DNA of 64,000 nucleotides, taken from the NCBI GenBank assembly GCA_028285205.1, contig JANQQA010000286.1:1-64000 (forward strand). The letters are read 5' to 3'. Position numbers and translations under genes: made by a program. Shown one piece after another: positions 35,335 through 44,568 of this stretch; position 1 is the stretch's first letter, and every line of letters begins with the position of its first letter. The notes beneath the pieces were generated by a model. It had not been told where the DNA came from. It made no database searches and saw nothing but the letters and a program-made list of their open reading frames with translations. This DNA comes from Bythopirellula sp. GTDB taxonomy: Bacteria; Planctomycetota; Planctomycetia; Pirellulales; Lacipirellulaceae.

Positions 35335-37884
35335 ATGCGCTTCGTCTCTTGCCTGACGATGCTGCTGATTAATGAGTGTGCCGGTGGCAATCCTCTGATT
35401 GATCACTTCCCGCAGGCGAAGGACTCTGGCTGCATGGCCTGCCACGCTGGCATCGAACTGATCCGCGAGGCGGATTCGGAGATGATGCAGCAGATCATGG
35501 CCAAAGGCACTGCAATGGGCGATCCGGCGGGATGCATCGTTTGCCACGGTGGTGATCCAACGGAAACGAAGGACAAGGCGGTCGCGCACGGCGACGCTGC
35601 AGACGTTGAGTTTTACCCAGCGCCCGGCAGTCCGTGGATCAACGAACATACGTGTGGTCAGTGTCATGCCGATCATGTGCGGGTCCAGTGGACAAGCCTG
35701 ATGATGACCGAAGCGGGCAAAATCCAGGGTGTGTGCTGGGCGTTTGGTTCGATGACCGGGTACAACCATCGCTGGGGGAATTATGGCGTAGAGAATCCCT
35801 CGAATCCGCTCGATCGTATCGGCACAGACACGTACCGCGAATACATGGAGCGTTTGACGGCGATCGAACCGAATGTGTTTGTTGATTCGCATGAGCCGCT
35901 GCCGGAAGCTCCTCAGCATGCTGACCTGGCCGCTTTGGCTGAGGATCCCACGCCGGCGGCGTTTACCTATTTGCGACAAGAGTGCCAACGTTGTCATCAC
36001 GCGGTGAAGGGCCGGCAGGAACGCGGCGACTTCCGCGGCATCGGGTGTTCCTCGTGCCATGTTCCTTACAGCAACGAAGGCCACTACGAAGGCGCAGACC
36101 CCACTATCGATCGCGCGGCGACCGGCCACATGCTCGTGCATTCGATTCAAGGCACTCGCGACGCTAAGGTGACGGTGCACGACAAAACGTACTCGGGCAT
36201 TCCGGTCGAGACTTGTACGACCTGCCACGATCGTGGCAAGCGGATCGGAGTTTCGTTTCAAGGGCTGATGGAAACTCCTTATCACTCGCCCTACGCCGCT
36301 GACGGTGGTCCGCAGCCGCCGCTCCATACCAAGCACTACATTGCGATGGAGCAGGACGTTCACTACCAGAAGGGCATGACCTGTCAAGATTGCCACGTTT
36401 CCTCAGATGTGCACAGCGATGGCTTTTTGGCTGCCGCTAACTTGGCGGCGGTGCAGATCGAGTGTGCCGACTGCCATGGTACGCCAGACCGCTACCCATG
36501 GGAGTTGCCGTTGGGATTTATGGATGAGTTCGACACGCGACCGGCGAGCGGAGCGCCGCGCGGTGTGATGCAAGAGCGCGTCGCGGAAACCTTGCAAGGA
36601 CAGCAATACGACCCGCGTGATGGGTTTCTCGTCACGGCGCGAGGAAATCCCTACGAAAATGTCGTGAGGGTGAATGACGAGGTCATAGTCCACACGGCAG
36701 CGGGTAAGGACTTGCAGCTCAAGCCGCTGAAGAAGCTGATCGCTGAAGAGAAAATAAGCAAGCGCGGTGTCGTCGCGATGCAGAGCGTTGCGCAGCACCT
36801 GGATCGCATGGAGTGCTACACCTGCCACAGCAGTTGGACACCGCAGTGTTACGGGTGCCATGTGAAAATCGACTACTCGCAGCGCGACAAGTGCCCTGAA
36901 TGCCAAGAGTCGTTCTCAGGTTTTGACTGGGTGGGTGCAGGAAGAAAACATCAGCGGCCGGAGCACGCCGCCGATCGCGGCGAAGCGGACTACGATACGA
37001 TCATTCCCGGCAAGGTCAGCGAGCAGCGTTCCTACTTGCGCTGGGAGGAGCCCATGCTGGGCATCAACGGCGAGGGACGCGTTACTCCGCTCGCGCCTGG
37101 CTGTCAGCCTTCGGTGACCATCATTGGCGAAGACGGTGAGCCGGTGCTACTCAACCATATTTTTCGGACGGACTCCGGGCTGGAGCGCAGCGGCGATGAA
37201 GGCCAGCTGGCGATCGACATGAGTCCCACCCAGCCACACACGACGACCAAGAATGCGCGGACGTGCGAGTCGTGCCATGCTTCGCGTAAGGCGCTGGGTT
37301 TGGGGATCGGTTCGACGCGGCCCTGGGACAAGCAGCACATCGTGGACCTCGAAACGGTCGACGGAGAAATTTTGCCAAGCCAGACGCAACCGCAAATGGA
37401 AGCGATCGAGAACTTGACGCACGATTGGTCGCAGATTGTCGATGAGCAAGGCAACCAGCTAGCAACTGTGGGACACCACTTCCAGCTGTCGCGTGCCTTC
37501 ACGGCAGACGAGATTCAGCACATCAGCCGGGAAGGTACTTGTTTGTCGTGTCACGAAGAGATTCCCGCCGAATCGTTGGCGGTGAGCTTTCTCAGTCACG
37601 TAGCGCAGTACACAGGGCAGGTGCCAGAAGAGTCGCGCCAACACGATCGCCTCGTGCACAAGATACTGCTGATTGCCGCGTGGGTGCAATTTGGCGCGGC
37701 GATCTGCCTGCCGATCGCCGCCGCCGTGTGGATCTATCGAAAGCGAAGGACACCGACCAGCACGACGGGTGTCGAAGAATCGTCAACAGCAGAATCAAAC
37801 GCCGTGCGACCTCCCCATTTCGGCATCGATGGAGAAACACATCAGCCAACCGCAAATAAGTCCGAATCAAATGGCGCTCAATGA
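35335..37884 (+). CDS. Membrane-anchored multihaem cytochrome c, twelve CxxCH sites
   Basis: An 849-residue protein with twelve CxxCH haem-binding motifs, the first at residue 33 (CMACH) and the last at 736 (CLSCH), arranged in an N-terminal group of eight and later ones at wider spacing. A thirteenth-like CPECQ lacks the His. A transmembrane helix at about 777-802 followed by 'YRKRR' anchors it, with the haem part outside the cytoplasm, and a polar tail of about 45 residues follows. The N-terminal signal is short (FVSCLTMLLI); the in-frame GTG at 35311 gives a slightly longer one. The haem number suggests an electron-transfer relay or an enzyme such as an octahaem-type reductase, but no distinctive active-site motif (e.g. 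CxxCK) was seen. No partner gene is adjacent. Confidence 0.88.
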   Translation: MRFVSCLTMLLINECAGGNPLIDHFPQAKDSGCMACHAGIELIREADSEMMQQIMAKGTAMGDPAGCIVCHGGDPTETKDKAVAHGDAADVEFYPAPGSPWINEHTCGQCHADHVRVQWTSLMMTEAGKIQGVCWAFGSMTGYNHRWGNYGVENPSNPLDRIGTDTYREYMERLTAIEPNVFVDSHEPLPEAPQHADLAALAEDPTPAAFTYLRQECQRCHHAVKGRQERGDFRGIGCSSCHVPYSNEGHYEGADPTIDRAATGHMLVHSIQGTRDAKVTVHDKTYSGIPVETCTTCHDRGKRIGVSFQGLMETPYHSPYAADGGPQPPLHTKHYIAMEQDVHYQKGMTCQDCHVSSDVHSDGFLAAANLAAVQIECADCHGTPDRYPWELPLGFMDEFDTRPASGAPRGVMQERVAETLQGQQYDPRDGFLVTARGNPYENVVRVNDEVIVHTAAGKDLQLKPLKKLIAEEKISKRGVVAMQSVAQHLDRMECYTCHSSWTPQCYGCHVKIDYSQRDKCPECQESFSGFDWVGAGRKHQRPEHAADRGEADYDTIIPGKVSEQRSYLRWEEPMLGINGEGRVTPLAPGCQPSVTIIGEDGEPVLLNHIFRTDSGLERSGDEGQLAIDMSPTQPHTTTKNARTCESCHASRKALGLGIGSTRPWDKQHIVDLETVDGEILPSQTQPQMEAIENLTHDWSQIVDEQGNQLATVGHHFQLSRAFTADEIQHISREGTCLSCHEEIPAESLAVSFLSHVAQYTGQVPEESRQHDRLVHKILLIAAWVQFGAAICLPIAAAVWIYRKRRTPTSTTGVEESSTAESNAVRPPHFGIDGETHQPTANKSESNGAQ

Positions 37885-38617
37885 GTCAGGCGCCGATGGG
37901 CAAATTTGGCGCTAGAGCGACGGTAGTTTCTCGCCCCAAAGCACGCGCGAGCTTCTGCGCGCGACACCTTCTACTTTGCGAACGCGTTACGCACTAGTTC
38001 GGCGTGGAGTTGAAAATCGCTGGTCTCCCGGCTTTGTTGATGCGACAGCTTTCATCGCAATCAGTCGGGCGTCGTGAGTTCTTCATCGTTGTGCACCGCT
38101 TTGAATCGACAGCCGTCGATCGGCCGTTGCGCGATTGCTTAACGTTTTCTTGAAGTTTCTCTAGCTTCTGCAGACTCTCGTTTGCGCACCTAGTGACGTT
38201 GAGTGCAAGGGAGCTCGTTGGTCGATCGACGTTCGTCTTCGTTGAAGGCTAATGATTCGTGAAGAACGGGTTAAGGCACAGAAAAGCGATTCCGTGAAGA
38301 AAGAGTGAATCAACCTGCGCAGCAGAAAATTAACAAAGTATTTGCGATGTAAACGGTTACGATCAGCGGAAGGATTGCTGCAGGGTGCATCATTGGTGTG
38401 AGAACCCTATATGCGTTGTGGCGGAACAATGCGGCGCGATGCTTGCATTGCCAAGCCTGGAGGAGAATGCGATTCACTCGCTCACCATGACGGCAACGTT
38501 CGAAATGGAGAGATAGTCAATTGATCGAGCCACTAGGTCGCAAGGCCGCTGGCCTGAGACCGCGACCAGCACATCTCATTGTTACCCACTTAACCTACTC
38601 GAACTGAGGACCCTCTG
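37885..38617. other. Long upstream region of the second PEP-CTERM gene
   Basis: No coding sequence was supported in these 733 bases. A LacI-type operator candidate lies at 38348-38361. The length suggests a regulated promoter or a long leader for the gene at 38618. Confidence 0.5.
38348..38361. promoter_or_regulatory. LacI/CcpA-type operator candidate
   Basis: TGTAAACGGTTACG is a near-palindrome centred on CG that fits the cre consensus TGWAANCGNTNWCA at 13 of 14 positions. It lies 257 bases before the PEP-CTERM gene at 38618. Planctomycetes encode LacI-family regulators, but none is in the window. Confidence 0.35.
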
Positions 38618-40255
38618 ATGATGCAACAATTGTCACGCGGAGTAATGGTTTTGTCCGCGCTACTACTTGCGGCAAGTAGTGTAACCGCTGCAGCCCCCGA
38701 AACGAGTGATCCTAGTGCTCGTCTCATTCCTGGGTTTGATGCTCCCGGTGAATTTCCCACGACGGTCACGGCGAGCAACATCAATATTCGCCCCAACAGC
38801 GGCGCCGAGCTCGATGGCTTCGGTGAGGACGACTTGAGCCTGTCATTCCCGTCAGCCGGCCCTATCGCCTGGACATCGTCGCGCGCAAACAGTGGCGACA
38901 TCGCCCTTTCCATCGGTCCTGCCGATCCCAGTGACTCGCGCTACTTCTTCCCAGCGGGTTTTGTGGACAACTACCAGGCAATGAACGGCAACAGCAACCC
39001 CATTGACCCAAACTCGGCGGACAACGAGTTGACGACTCTTGCTTGGCGCGTGAGCAACCAAACCGGTGCGTTACTGGCCACCACACGCCACAACGGTGTG
39101 GACGACGGCTACGTTAAATTCGACTTCACAGATGTCGGCACGATTCGCGGTGTCTCGTATTTCAACTCCGGATTTGCACAGGGTTGGGGTTTCCAGATGG
39201 CCAACGGCGAATTCGCGAACTCGGGCCCTGGCTCCAGCGACCTGCAGATGGGCCACTTTGGCGATGGCGATGGTGCACACGAGGCAGTCTTCAACGTCGC
39301 GACTGCCTATTTTCCCTACGAGCAGGGCTGGAAAGGTGCCTGGGTTAATGGCGCAGCCGACGGTGAGAGCACCTTCGCCGCGGGCTCGTCAGCCGTCACA
39401 GAATCAGAGGTCACTTGGACCAACGGCTTGGCCGACGTGCAGTTGACCAACGTCGATTCCGCGACCGATGGCATGTTGTTCGTCGCACCGTCGAATAGCT
39501 CGAGCACGACCCGCATCGCATCGGCGTTTCCGAACCAAGCAGGTGGTTGGACCACAACCATTCGTTTGGAAGACGACGACGACACCACGGGCCAAACGTA
39601 TCAGAACGGCGGCGACGACTTCCAGTTTCTCTATGTGCCTTACGACACACCGAATTTAATCGGCGGTTACATTGATGGGGCTACCGGAACTTCGATCAAT
39701 TCCGCCGGCGACACTCAATTCGATTTGACTCGCACGGCCACCGGTGATTATTCGTTGAGTGTCTTCGAGGCGGATGGGGTCACCAAGAAAGGTGAGGACG
39801 CAGGCATGCTGATCCTTTCCGTCGCCGACACGGTAGAAGGCGACGCAACGATTGGCTCGCGTGCCGCCATGTCCTACGAGTATGACAACGAGTCGGGTGA
39901 CTTTATTGTCCAGTCGCGCGAACTCATTGACATCCTAGGTTCAATGCCGTTCGACAACTTTGGAAACGAGTTCGCGGGAACCGACTCCGACTTCTACTTC
40001 GCTTGGGTGGACTTTGAGAATCCCCTGGGCCCAGTGCCGGGCGATTTCAACGCCAACGGAGCAGTTGATGGTGGCGACTTCCTCGCTTGGCAACGGGGCG
40101 AATCGCCCAATGGTGCGGTCCCCGGAGATTTGGCACTATGGCAGAACAATTACGGCAGTGGAGCGGCTCCTTCGCTTGATGCCGTGCCGGAACCTGCAAC
40201 TGCCTGCATGATGATGATCGCCACGATTGCTGCTTTCGCAGGTCGTCGAGCTTAG
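38618..40255 (+). CDS. PEP-CTERM protein with one dockerin-like repeat
   Basis: A 545-residue secreted protein: signal peptide (1-24, cut after VTAAA), a long beta-rich body with many Asn, Asp, Ser and Gly, one calcium-loop repeat at about 475-492 ('DFNANGAVDGGDFLAWQRG') with a degenerate second half ('GDLALWQNNYGSG'), and a C-terminal 'VPEPATACMMMIATIAAF' plus 'GRRA', the PEP-CTERM signal. It was not matched to an enzyme family. It probably sits at the cell surface or in the extracellular matrix after exosortase processing. GAGGACC precedes two ATGs. Confidence 0.88.
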   Translation: MMQQLSRGVMVLSALLLAASSVTAAAPETSDPSARLIPGFDAPGEFPTTVTASNINIRPNSGAELDGFGEDDLSLSFPSAGPIAWTSSRANSGDIALSIGPADPSDSRYFFPAGFVDNYQAMNGNSNPIDPNSADNELTTLAWRVSNQTGALLATTRHNGVDDGYVKFDFTDVGTIRGVSYFNSGFAQGWGFQMANGEFANSGPGSSDLQMGHFGDGDGAHEAVFNVATAYFPYEQGWKGAWVNGAADGESTFAAGSSAVTESEVTWTNGLADVQLTNVDSATDGMLFVAPSNSSSTTRIASAFPNQAGGWTTTIRLEDDDDTTGQTYQNGGDDFQFLYVPYDTPNLIGGYIDGATGTSINSAGDTQFDLTRTATGDYSLSVFEADGVTKKGEDAGMLILSVADTVEGDATIGSRAAMSYEYDNESGDFIVQSRELIDILGSMPFDNFGNEFAGTDSDFYFAWVDFENPLGPVPGDFNANGAVDGGDFLAWQRGESPNGAVPGDLALWQNNYGSGAAPSLDAVPEPATACMMMIATIAAFAGRRA

Positions 40256-40298
40256 GTTCGTTGGCAACCGCTACCAACTAAATCGATGAAGGGCAGCG

Positions 40299-40344
40299 CA
40301 GCGCCGCGCTACTGGAGGACAGTCGTCCGCGGTAGCCGGCGCTG
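40299..40344. repeat. Strong hairpin between convergent genes
   Basis: CAGCGCCGCGCTACTGGAGGAC pairs with GTCCGCGGTAGCCGGCGCTG around loop AGTC, with a one-base bulge and one wobble in the long stem. No T run follows on either strand. It may stop transcription from both convergent genes, or be an interspersed palindrome. Confidence 0.6.
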
Positions 40345-40419
40345 TTAACTTGCGCTGAACGCTACGATCGGGTTAGCCGAGTCGCCCCGGATCCTCATTG
40401 GACAGACGGGCGCTCGCGC

Positions 40420-40644
40420 CTAGCCGCGCGCTCGGCGTGGAATTGTAAACGAATACAGCACGACCACTGCGCCTGTGCCCATCAGACTCCAGGGTGCCCA
40501 GGCTGGCGGGACGAGATCTTCCTCGGTGTACTGCCGAGGCTTGCCTTCGATCGGCTTCTTGATGATGGCTTTTTCCAGAGCCAGGGCTTCGACACCTAGC
40601 AGTGCGGTGTAGGCTCCCAATGCCAAGAAAAGGGATCGCCACAT
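40420..40644 (-). CDS. Small two-helix membrane protein
   Basis: A 74-residue protein with a hydrophobic N-terminal segment (4-22, perhaps a signal anchor), a polar middle 'KPRQYTEEDLVPPAWAPW' and a second hydrophobic segment (53-67) ending in basic residues. The frame extends far upstream but that part is not protein-like; the Met at 40644 is the natural start. It diverges from the small membrane protein at 40854. The function is unknown. Confidence 0.68.
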   Translation of the reverse strand: MWRSLFLALGAYTALLGVEALALEKAIIKKPIEGKPRQYTEEDLVPPAWAPWSLMGTGAVVVLYSFTIPRRARG

Positions 40645-40853
40645 GGTCGTTGCTCCGTCGTTGGACTGCAGAGATGGGGGAGTTTGAGGATTCGTCCATT
40701 GTTGGAATCGGCGTTGCAGTTCCCGTCGGTGCAACAAAGCTGCGCACGGTCCTGTCGCATGGATCGCTGGGGTTTTGAGGGCAGCAGCGGAGGAGGAATG
40801 TCGACATTCGCCAAAGCACGCAGATCGCCTGCTCGATCTGCTATGCTGAAGAG

Positions 40854-41171
40854 ATGGCTGAAAACTCGAAATCGTGGTTTCGGATGCGCTGGCGAACCCT
40901 CTTTTTCCTGCTGGTCGCCCTAGCTGTTGGTTGGAGCGCTTATTCGTACTGGCGAGAGTACAGCGAGCTGGCGGCCAAGCGTGCCCGCGAATCGATGGCT
41001 CCGGTGGCTGGTTCAAAGTGCGAAGTTGAACTGAGTGACAAGACAACCGTATCCGGCACATTCGTGAAGCTCAACGACGAGTGGATCGTGCTGAGCCAGA
41101 GTCTCGGTGGCGACAGAACGGAATCTTGGATCCCGAGACAGCATGTGCTGCGGATGCGAGTCGCGCGCTAG
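40854..41171 (+). CDS. Small membrane-anchored protein upstream of mfd
   Basis: A 105-residue protein with a basic N-terminus, one transmembrane helix (about 14-31, 'LFFLLVALAVGWSAYSYW'), a charged helix, and a C-terminal beta domain with 'CEVELSDKTTVSGTFVKLNDEWIVLSQ'. That pattern recalls an Sm-like small beta barrel. It lies 77 bases before mfd on the same strand, so both may be on one transcript. The function is unknown. Confidence 0.72.
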   Translation: MAENSKSWFRMRWRTLFFLLVALAVGWSAYSYWREYSELAAKRARESMAPVAGSKCEVELSDKTTVSGTFVKLNDEWIVLSQSLGGDRTESWIPRQHVLRMRVAR

Positions 41172-41248
41172 CACATCGCGGCCAATGAAACCGCTGGCGA
41201 ATTCGCTTGCGGTCTGGCCATTCGGAGCGATACAATTGCAGGCTACCA

Positions 41249-44200
41249 ATGAATCCAGTCGACACGGCCGAGTCGTCGACTGCTTGCGAGTTGTACGATC
41301 TGGCCGCCCAACTTGAGCGTCAGAGCGGCTTCGCCGAGGTGCTGGCCAGCCTTGCTGCTGGCAATGGCGGTACTTTAGGCGGCGTCTGGGGGTCGTCGTG
41401 CGCGCTCACCGCGGCGGCACTTGAGCGGTCCTGTGACGGGCCGCTAATCGTCGTGCTGCCGCATGCCCGTGATCTCGATGCGCTGGTCGACGACCTCGCC
41501 CTGTTTACTCCCGGGACGACTGCGCAGTTTCCCGCGTGGGAGAGCGATGCCGGCGAGCGCGTGTTGCATGACGAAATCTACGGTCAGCGACTGCGCGTAC
41601 TAAAACACTTGCATGGTGCCAGCGCTGACGACGCGTCGTCGATTATTGTCACGGCCATTCAGAGTCTGATGCAGCCGGTGCCCAGCGCGGACGAGTTGCA
41701 CGCGGCGACACGCACGATCACCATTGGCGACCCCCTCGACACCGAAGACTTTACGCGGTGGTTGGTCGAACAAGGCTGCACCAGCACGACGGCCATCGAG
41801 TTGCCAGGTGAGTTCTCGCTCCGTGGTGGGATCTTGGATATCTTCTCCCCTGAGTCAGAAAACCCTGTGCGGATTGAGCTATTCGGCGATGAGGTCGAAT
41901 CGATCCGGTCGTTCGATGTTGCGACCCAGCGCAGTATCACGTCGCTGCAGTCGGTCGACGTGACCGTCCTGCAACCCAATCGCGCGAATCGAACTCACTT
42001 CACAAGCTACCTCCCGAGCAATGCGTGGTTCATGCTCGTGGAGCCCAACGAGCTGGACGAAGAGGGACGCTACTATCACGCACGACTGGAGCATCCTGAA
42101 GACTTTTTTGCCACGAGTTTGACCCTCAAGGAAATCTACAACTTTCCGTCGGTTACGGCCTCGGGCGTGCCAGCAGGATCGTACGACACGACAGCGCACT
42201 TGCAGTTTGAGTCGATCGAACGCTTCAGCGGCGACATTCACCGCGTGCGCGAGGAACTCGATACGGCGGCACTCGACCAGCGGGTTTTTCTGGTCACAGA
42301 AACCGAGGCTGAGATCGAGCGACTCAGCGAATTATTCGCTGACACGAATCTGATGGCCGAGGGCCGTTTGCAATTCGTCTTGGGTCGTCTGGCGAATGGA
42401 TTTCGCTCCGTAAGTGAGCAGGTGGTGCTGATCAGCGCTGCTGAGTTGTTCCAGCGCGAAGAGATCGCCCGTCCCACGCGACGCAAGACGGGCCGCGCGA
42501 TCGATAGCTTCTTGCAGCTCAGCGAGGGCGATCTGGTTGTGCACGTAGGGCACGGCATCGGTCGGTATCGCGGCATCAAGTTATTGGAAAAGGAAGGCGG
42601 CGCGGAGGAGCACCTGGAGGTCGAATTTCATGGCGAGACGCGTATCTTCGTGCCCACCAGCAAGATCGACCTGGTGCAAAAATACGTCGGCGGACGTAAG
42701 GCGAAGCCCTCGTTGGCAAAGATCGGCGGCAAGTCGTGGCTGCGGCAAAAGAAATCTGCCGAGAAGGCGGTCACTGATATGGCAGCCGACATGCTCGAGG
42801 TGCAAGCCGCTCGCGCAGCGCGACCGGGGATCGCCTTCCCCGATGACACGCAGTGGCAGCAGGAGTTTGATGCCGCGTTTCCCTATCATGAAACGCCCGA
42901 CCAATTGCTCGCGATCGATGCGATCAAGGCTGATATGCATCAGCCCAAACCGATGGACCGGCTACTTTGCGGCGACGTGGGCTTCGGCAAGACCGAGATG
43001 GCGATGCGCGCCGCTTTTAAGGCGATCGACGCCGGGTATCAAGTCGCCGTGCTGGTACCCACGACCGTGTTGGCCGAGCAGCACGGCCGAAGTTTTCGGC
43101 AACGGATGGCAGAGTTTCCCTTCGAGATCGAAGTCTTGTCGAGGTTCTGCACGCAGAAAGAGCAAAAACAAATCGTCAAGCGCGCTGCCGAGGGGCAAAT
43201 CGACTTGGTGATTGGCACGCACCGGTTAGGCTCGGCGGACGTGCAGTTTCAGAATCTGGGTTTGGTGATCATCGACGAAGAGCAGCGCTTCGGCGTGGCG
43301 GTGAAAGAGCGTCTCAAGGCGTTGCGCGCCGCGGTCGACGTGCTGACGATGACGGCCACCCCCATCCCACGGACGTTGCACATGTCGCTGCTGGGAGTGC
43401 GAAATATCTCAAATCTCGAAACGGCACCCAAGGACCGGCTTGCCGTGGAAACACGAATTGCCCGATTCGACGAGCAATTGATCCGACATGCCGTGTTGCG
43501 CGAACTGAACCGCGAAGGCCAGGTGTACTTCGTACATAATCGCGTGCACGATATCCATGCGCTGGCCACGAAACTGCAGCGTATTGTCCCCGAGGCGACC
43601 ATCGGCATTGGGCACGGGCAAATGCCCGAGACGGAGCTGGAGGATGTGATTCTTGGCTTTGTCCGTCACGATTTCGATATCTTACTCGCCACCACGATCA
43701 TCGAGAGCGGCATGGACATTCCCAATGCCAACACGATGTTCATTGACGATGCCGATCGCTACGGATTAGCCGATTTGCATCAGCTACGCGGCCGCGTCGG
43801 ACGACACAAGCATCGAGCTTATTGCTATCTGCTGGTCGATGAGGATCGCCACCTGTCGCCCGAGGCCGCACGACGGCTACGCGCGATCGAAGAGTACAGC
43901 CAGATGGGTGCTGGGTTTGCGCTGGCGATGCGAGATCTTGAGCTGCGCGGAGCTGGCAACTTGCTGGGTACGCAGCAAAGCGGACACATCGCGACGGTTG
44001 GCTACGAGTTGTACTGTGCATTGCTCGAGAAGGCGGTGCGTGAGCTGAAGAACATGCCACCGGTCGATACGGTCGACGTATCGATCGACCTGCCAGTCAG
44101 CGCGTTTTTCCCACGCCAGTACGTGGCTGATATGCGCACGAAAATCGACCTCTATCGCCGCTTGGGATGGATTGCTAGCGAGTCAGAGCTGGAAGATCTT

Positions 44201-44494
44201 CGGTCTGAGCTAGCAGATCGGTTTGGGCCCGTGCCAGCCGCCGTGGACCAGTTGATCGAGCAGCAGCGACTACGAATCTGGGCGCATGCATGGCGCATCA
44301 ACTCGATTCACCAGGAGGACAAATACGCGGTTCTGGGTTATTCCGACCGCCAAAAAGTGGCAGATCTGGTCCTGCGGAGTGGGGGTGAACTGCGGATAGC
44401 CGACACCCAGAGTGCATATCTCCCGCTAGGCAAGGCGGTTAGTGAGACCGACGAGATTCTGACGGCAGTGAAATCGCTATTGCGGCCCGCTTAA
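41249..44494 (+). CDS. mfd: Transcription-repair coupling factor Mfd
   Basis: A 1081-residue SF2 ATPase that pushes stalled RNA polymerase off DNA and recruits UvrA for transcription-coupled repair. In order: UvrB-homology region ('GSSCALTAAALE', 'FPAWESDAGERVLHDEIYGQR'), the RNA polymerase interaction domain with 'GDLVVHVGHGIGRYRG' (about 425), translocase with Walker A G575-T582 (GDVGFGKT) and DEEQ at 676-679, then 'TATPIPRTLHMSL' and the TRG motif, and the C-terminal UvrA-binding/autoinhibition domain. The size fits the family. ATG at 41249 is used; an earlier in-frame start has no support. Confidence 0.97.
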   Translation: MNPVDTAESSTACELYDLAAQLERQSGFAEVLASLAAGNGGTLGGVWGSSCALTAAALERSCDGPLIVVLPHARDLDALVDDLALFTPGTTAQFPAWESDAGERVLHDEIYGQRLRVLKHLHGASADDASSIIVTAIQSLMQPVPSADELHAATRTITIGDPLDTEDFTRWLVEQGCTSTTAIELPGEFSLRGGILDIFSPESENPVRIELFGDEVESIRSFDVATQRSITSLQSVDVTVLQPNRANRTHFTSYLPSNAWFMLVEPNELDEEGRYYHARLEHPEDFFATSLTLKEIYNFPSVTASGVPAGSYDTTAHLQFESIERFSGDIHRVREELDTAALDQRVFLVTETEAEIERLSELFADTNLMAEGRLQFVLGRLANGFRSVSEQVVLISAAELFQREEIARPTRRKTGRAIDSFLQLSEGDLVVHVGHGIGRYRGIKLLEKEGGAEEHLEVEFHGETRIFVPTSKIDLVQKYVGGRKAKPSLAKIGGKSWLRQKKSAEKAVTDMAADMLEVQAARAARPGIAFPDDTQWQQEFDAAFPYHETPDQLLAIDAIKADMHQPKPMDRLLCGDVGFGKTEMAMRAAFKAIDAGYQVAVLVPTTVLAEQHGRSFRQRMAEFPFEIEVLSRFCTQKEQKQIVKRAAEGQIDLVIGTHRLGSADVQFQNLGLVIIDEEQRFGVAVKERLKALRAAVDVLTMTATPIPRTLHMSLLGVRNISNLETAPKDRLAVETRIARFDEQLIRHAVLRELNREGQVYFVHNRVHDIHALATKLQRIVPEATIGIGHGQMPETELEDVILGFVRHDFDILLATTIIESGMDIPNANTMFIDDADRYGLADLHQLRGRVGRHKHRAYCYLLVDEDRHLSPEAARRLRAIEEYSQMGAGFALAMRDLELRGAGNLLGTQQSGHIATVGYELYCALLEKAVRELKNMPPVDTVDVSIDLPVSAFFPRQYVADMRTKIDLYRRLGWIASESELEDLRSELADRFGPVPAAVDQLIEQQRLRIWAHAWRINSIHQEDKYAVLGYSDRQKVADLVLRSGGELRIADTQSAYLPLGKAVSETDEILTAVKSLLRPA

Positions 44495-44568
44495 GCCAAT
44501 CACTAGAATCCCGCCCCACATTCCTCTTCAGTATAGCCACTAGGCGAAAATCACCTCGGGCCGACCAC

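Noticed and set aside
35263-36396. 377-residue open frame antisense to the multihaem cytochrome
   Set aside because: The opposite strand carries regularly placed haem motifs; this frame has none of its own.
36892-36906. CPECQ as a thirteenth haem site in the cytochrome
   Set aside because: The axial His is replaced by Gln, so it was not counted.
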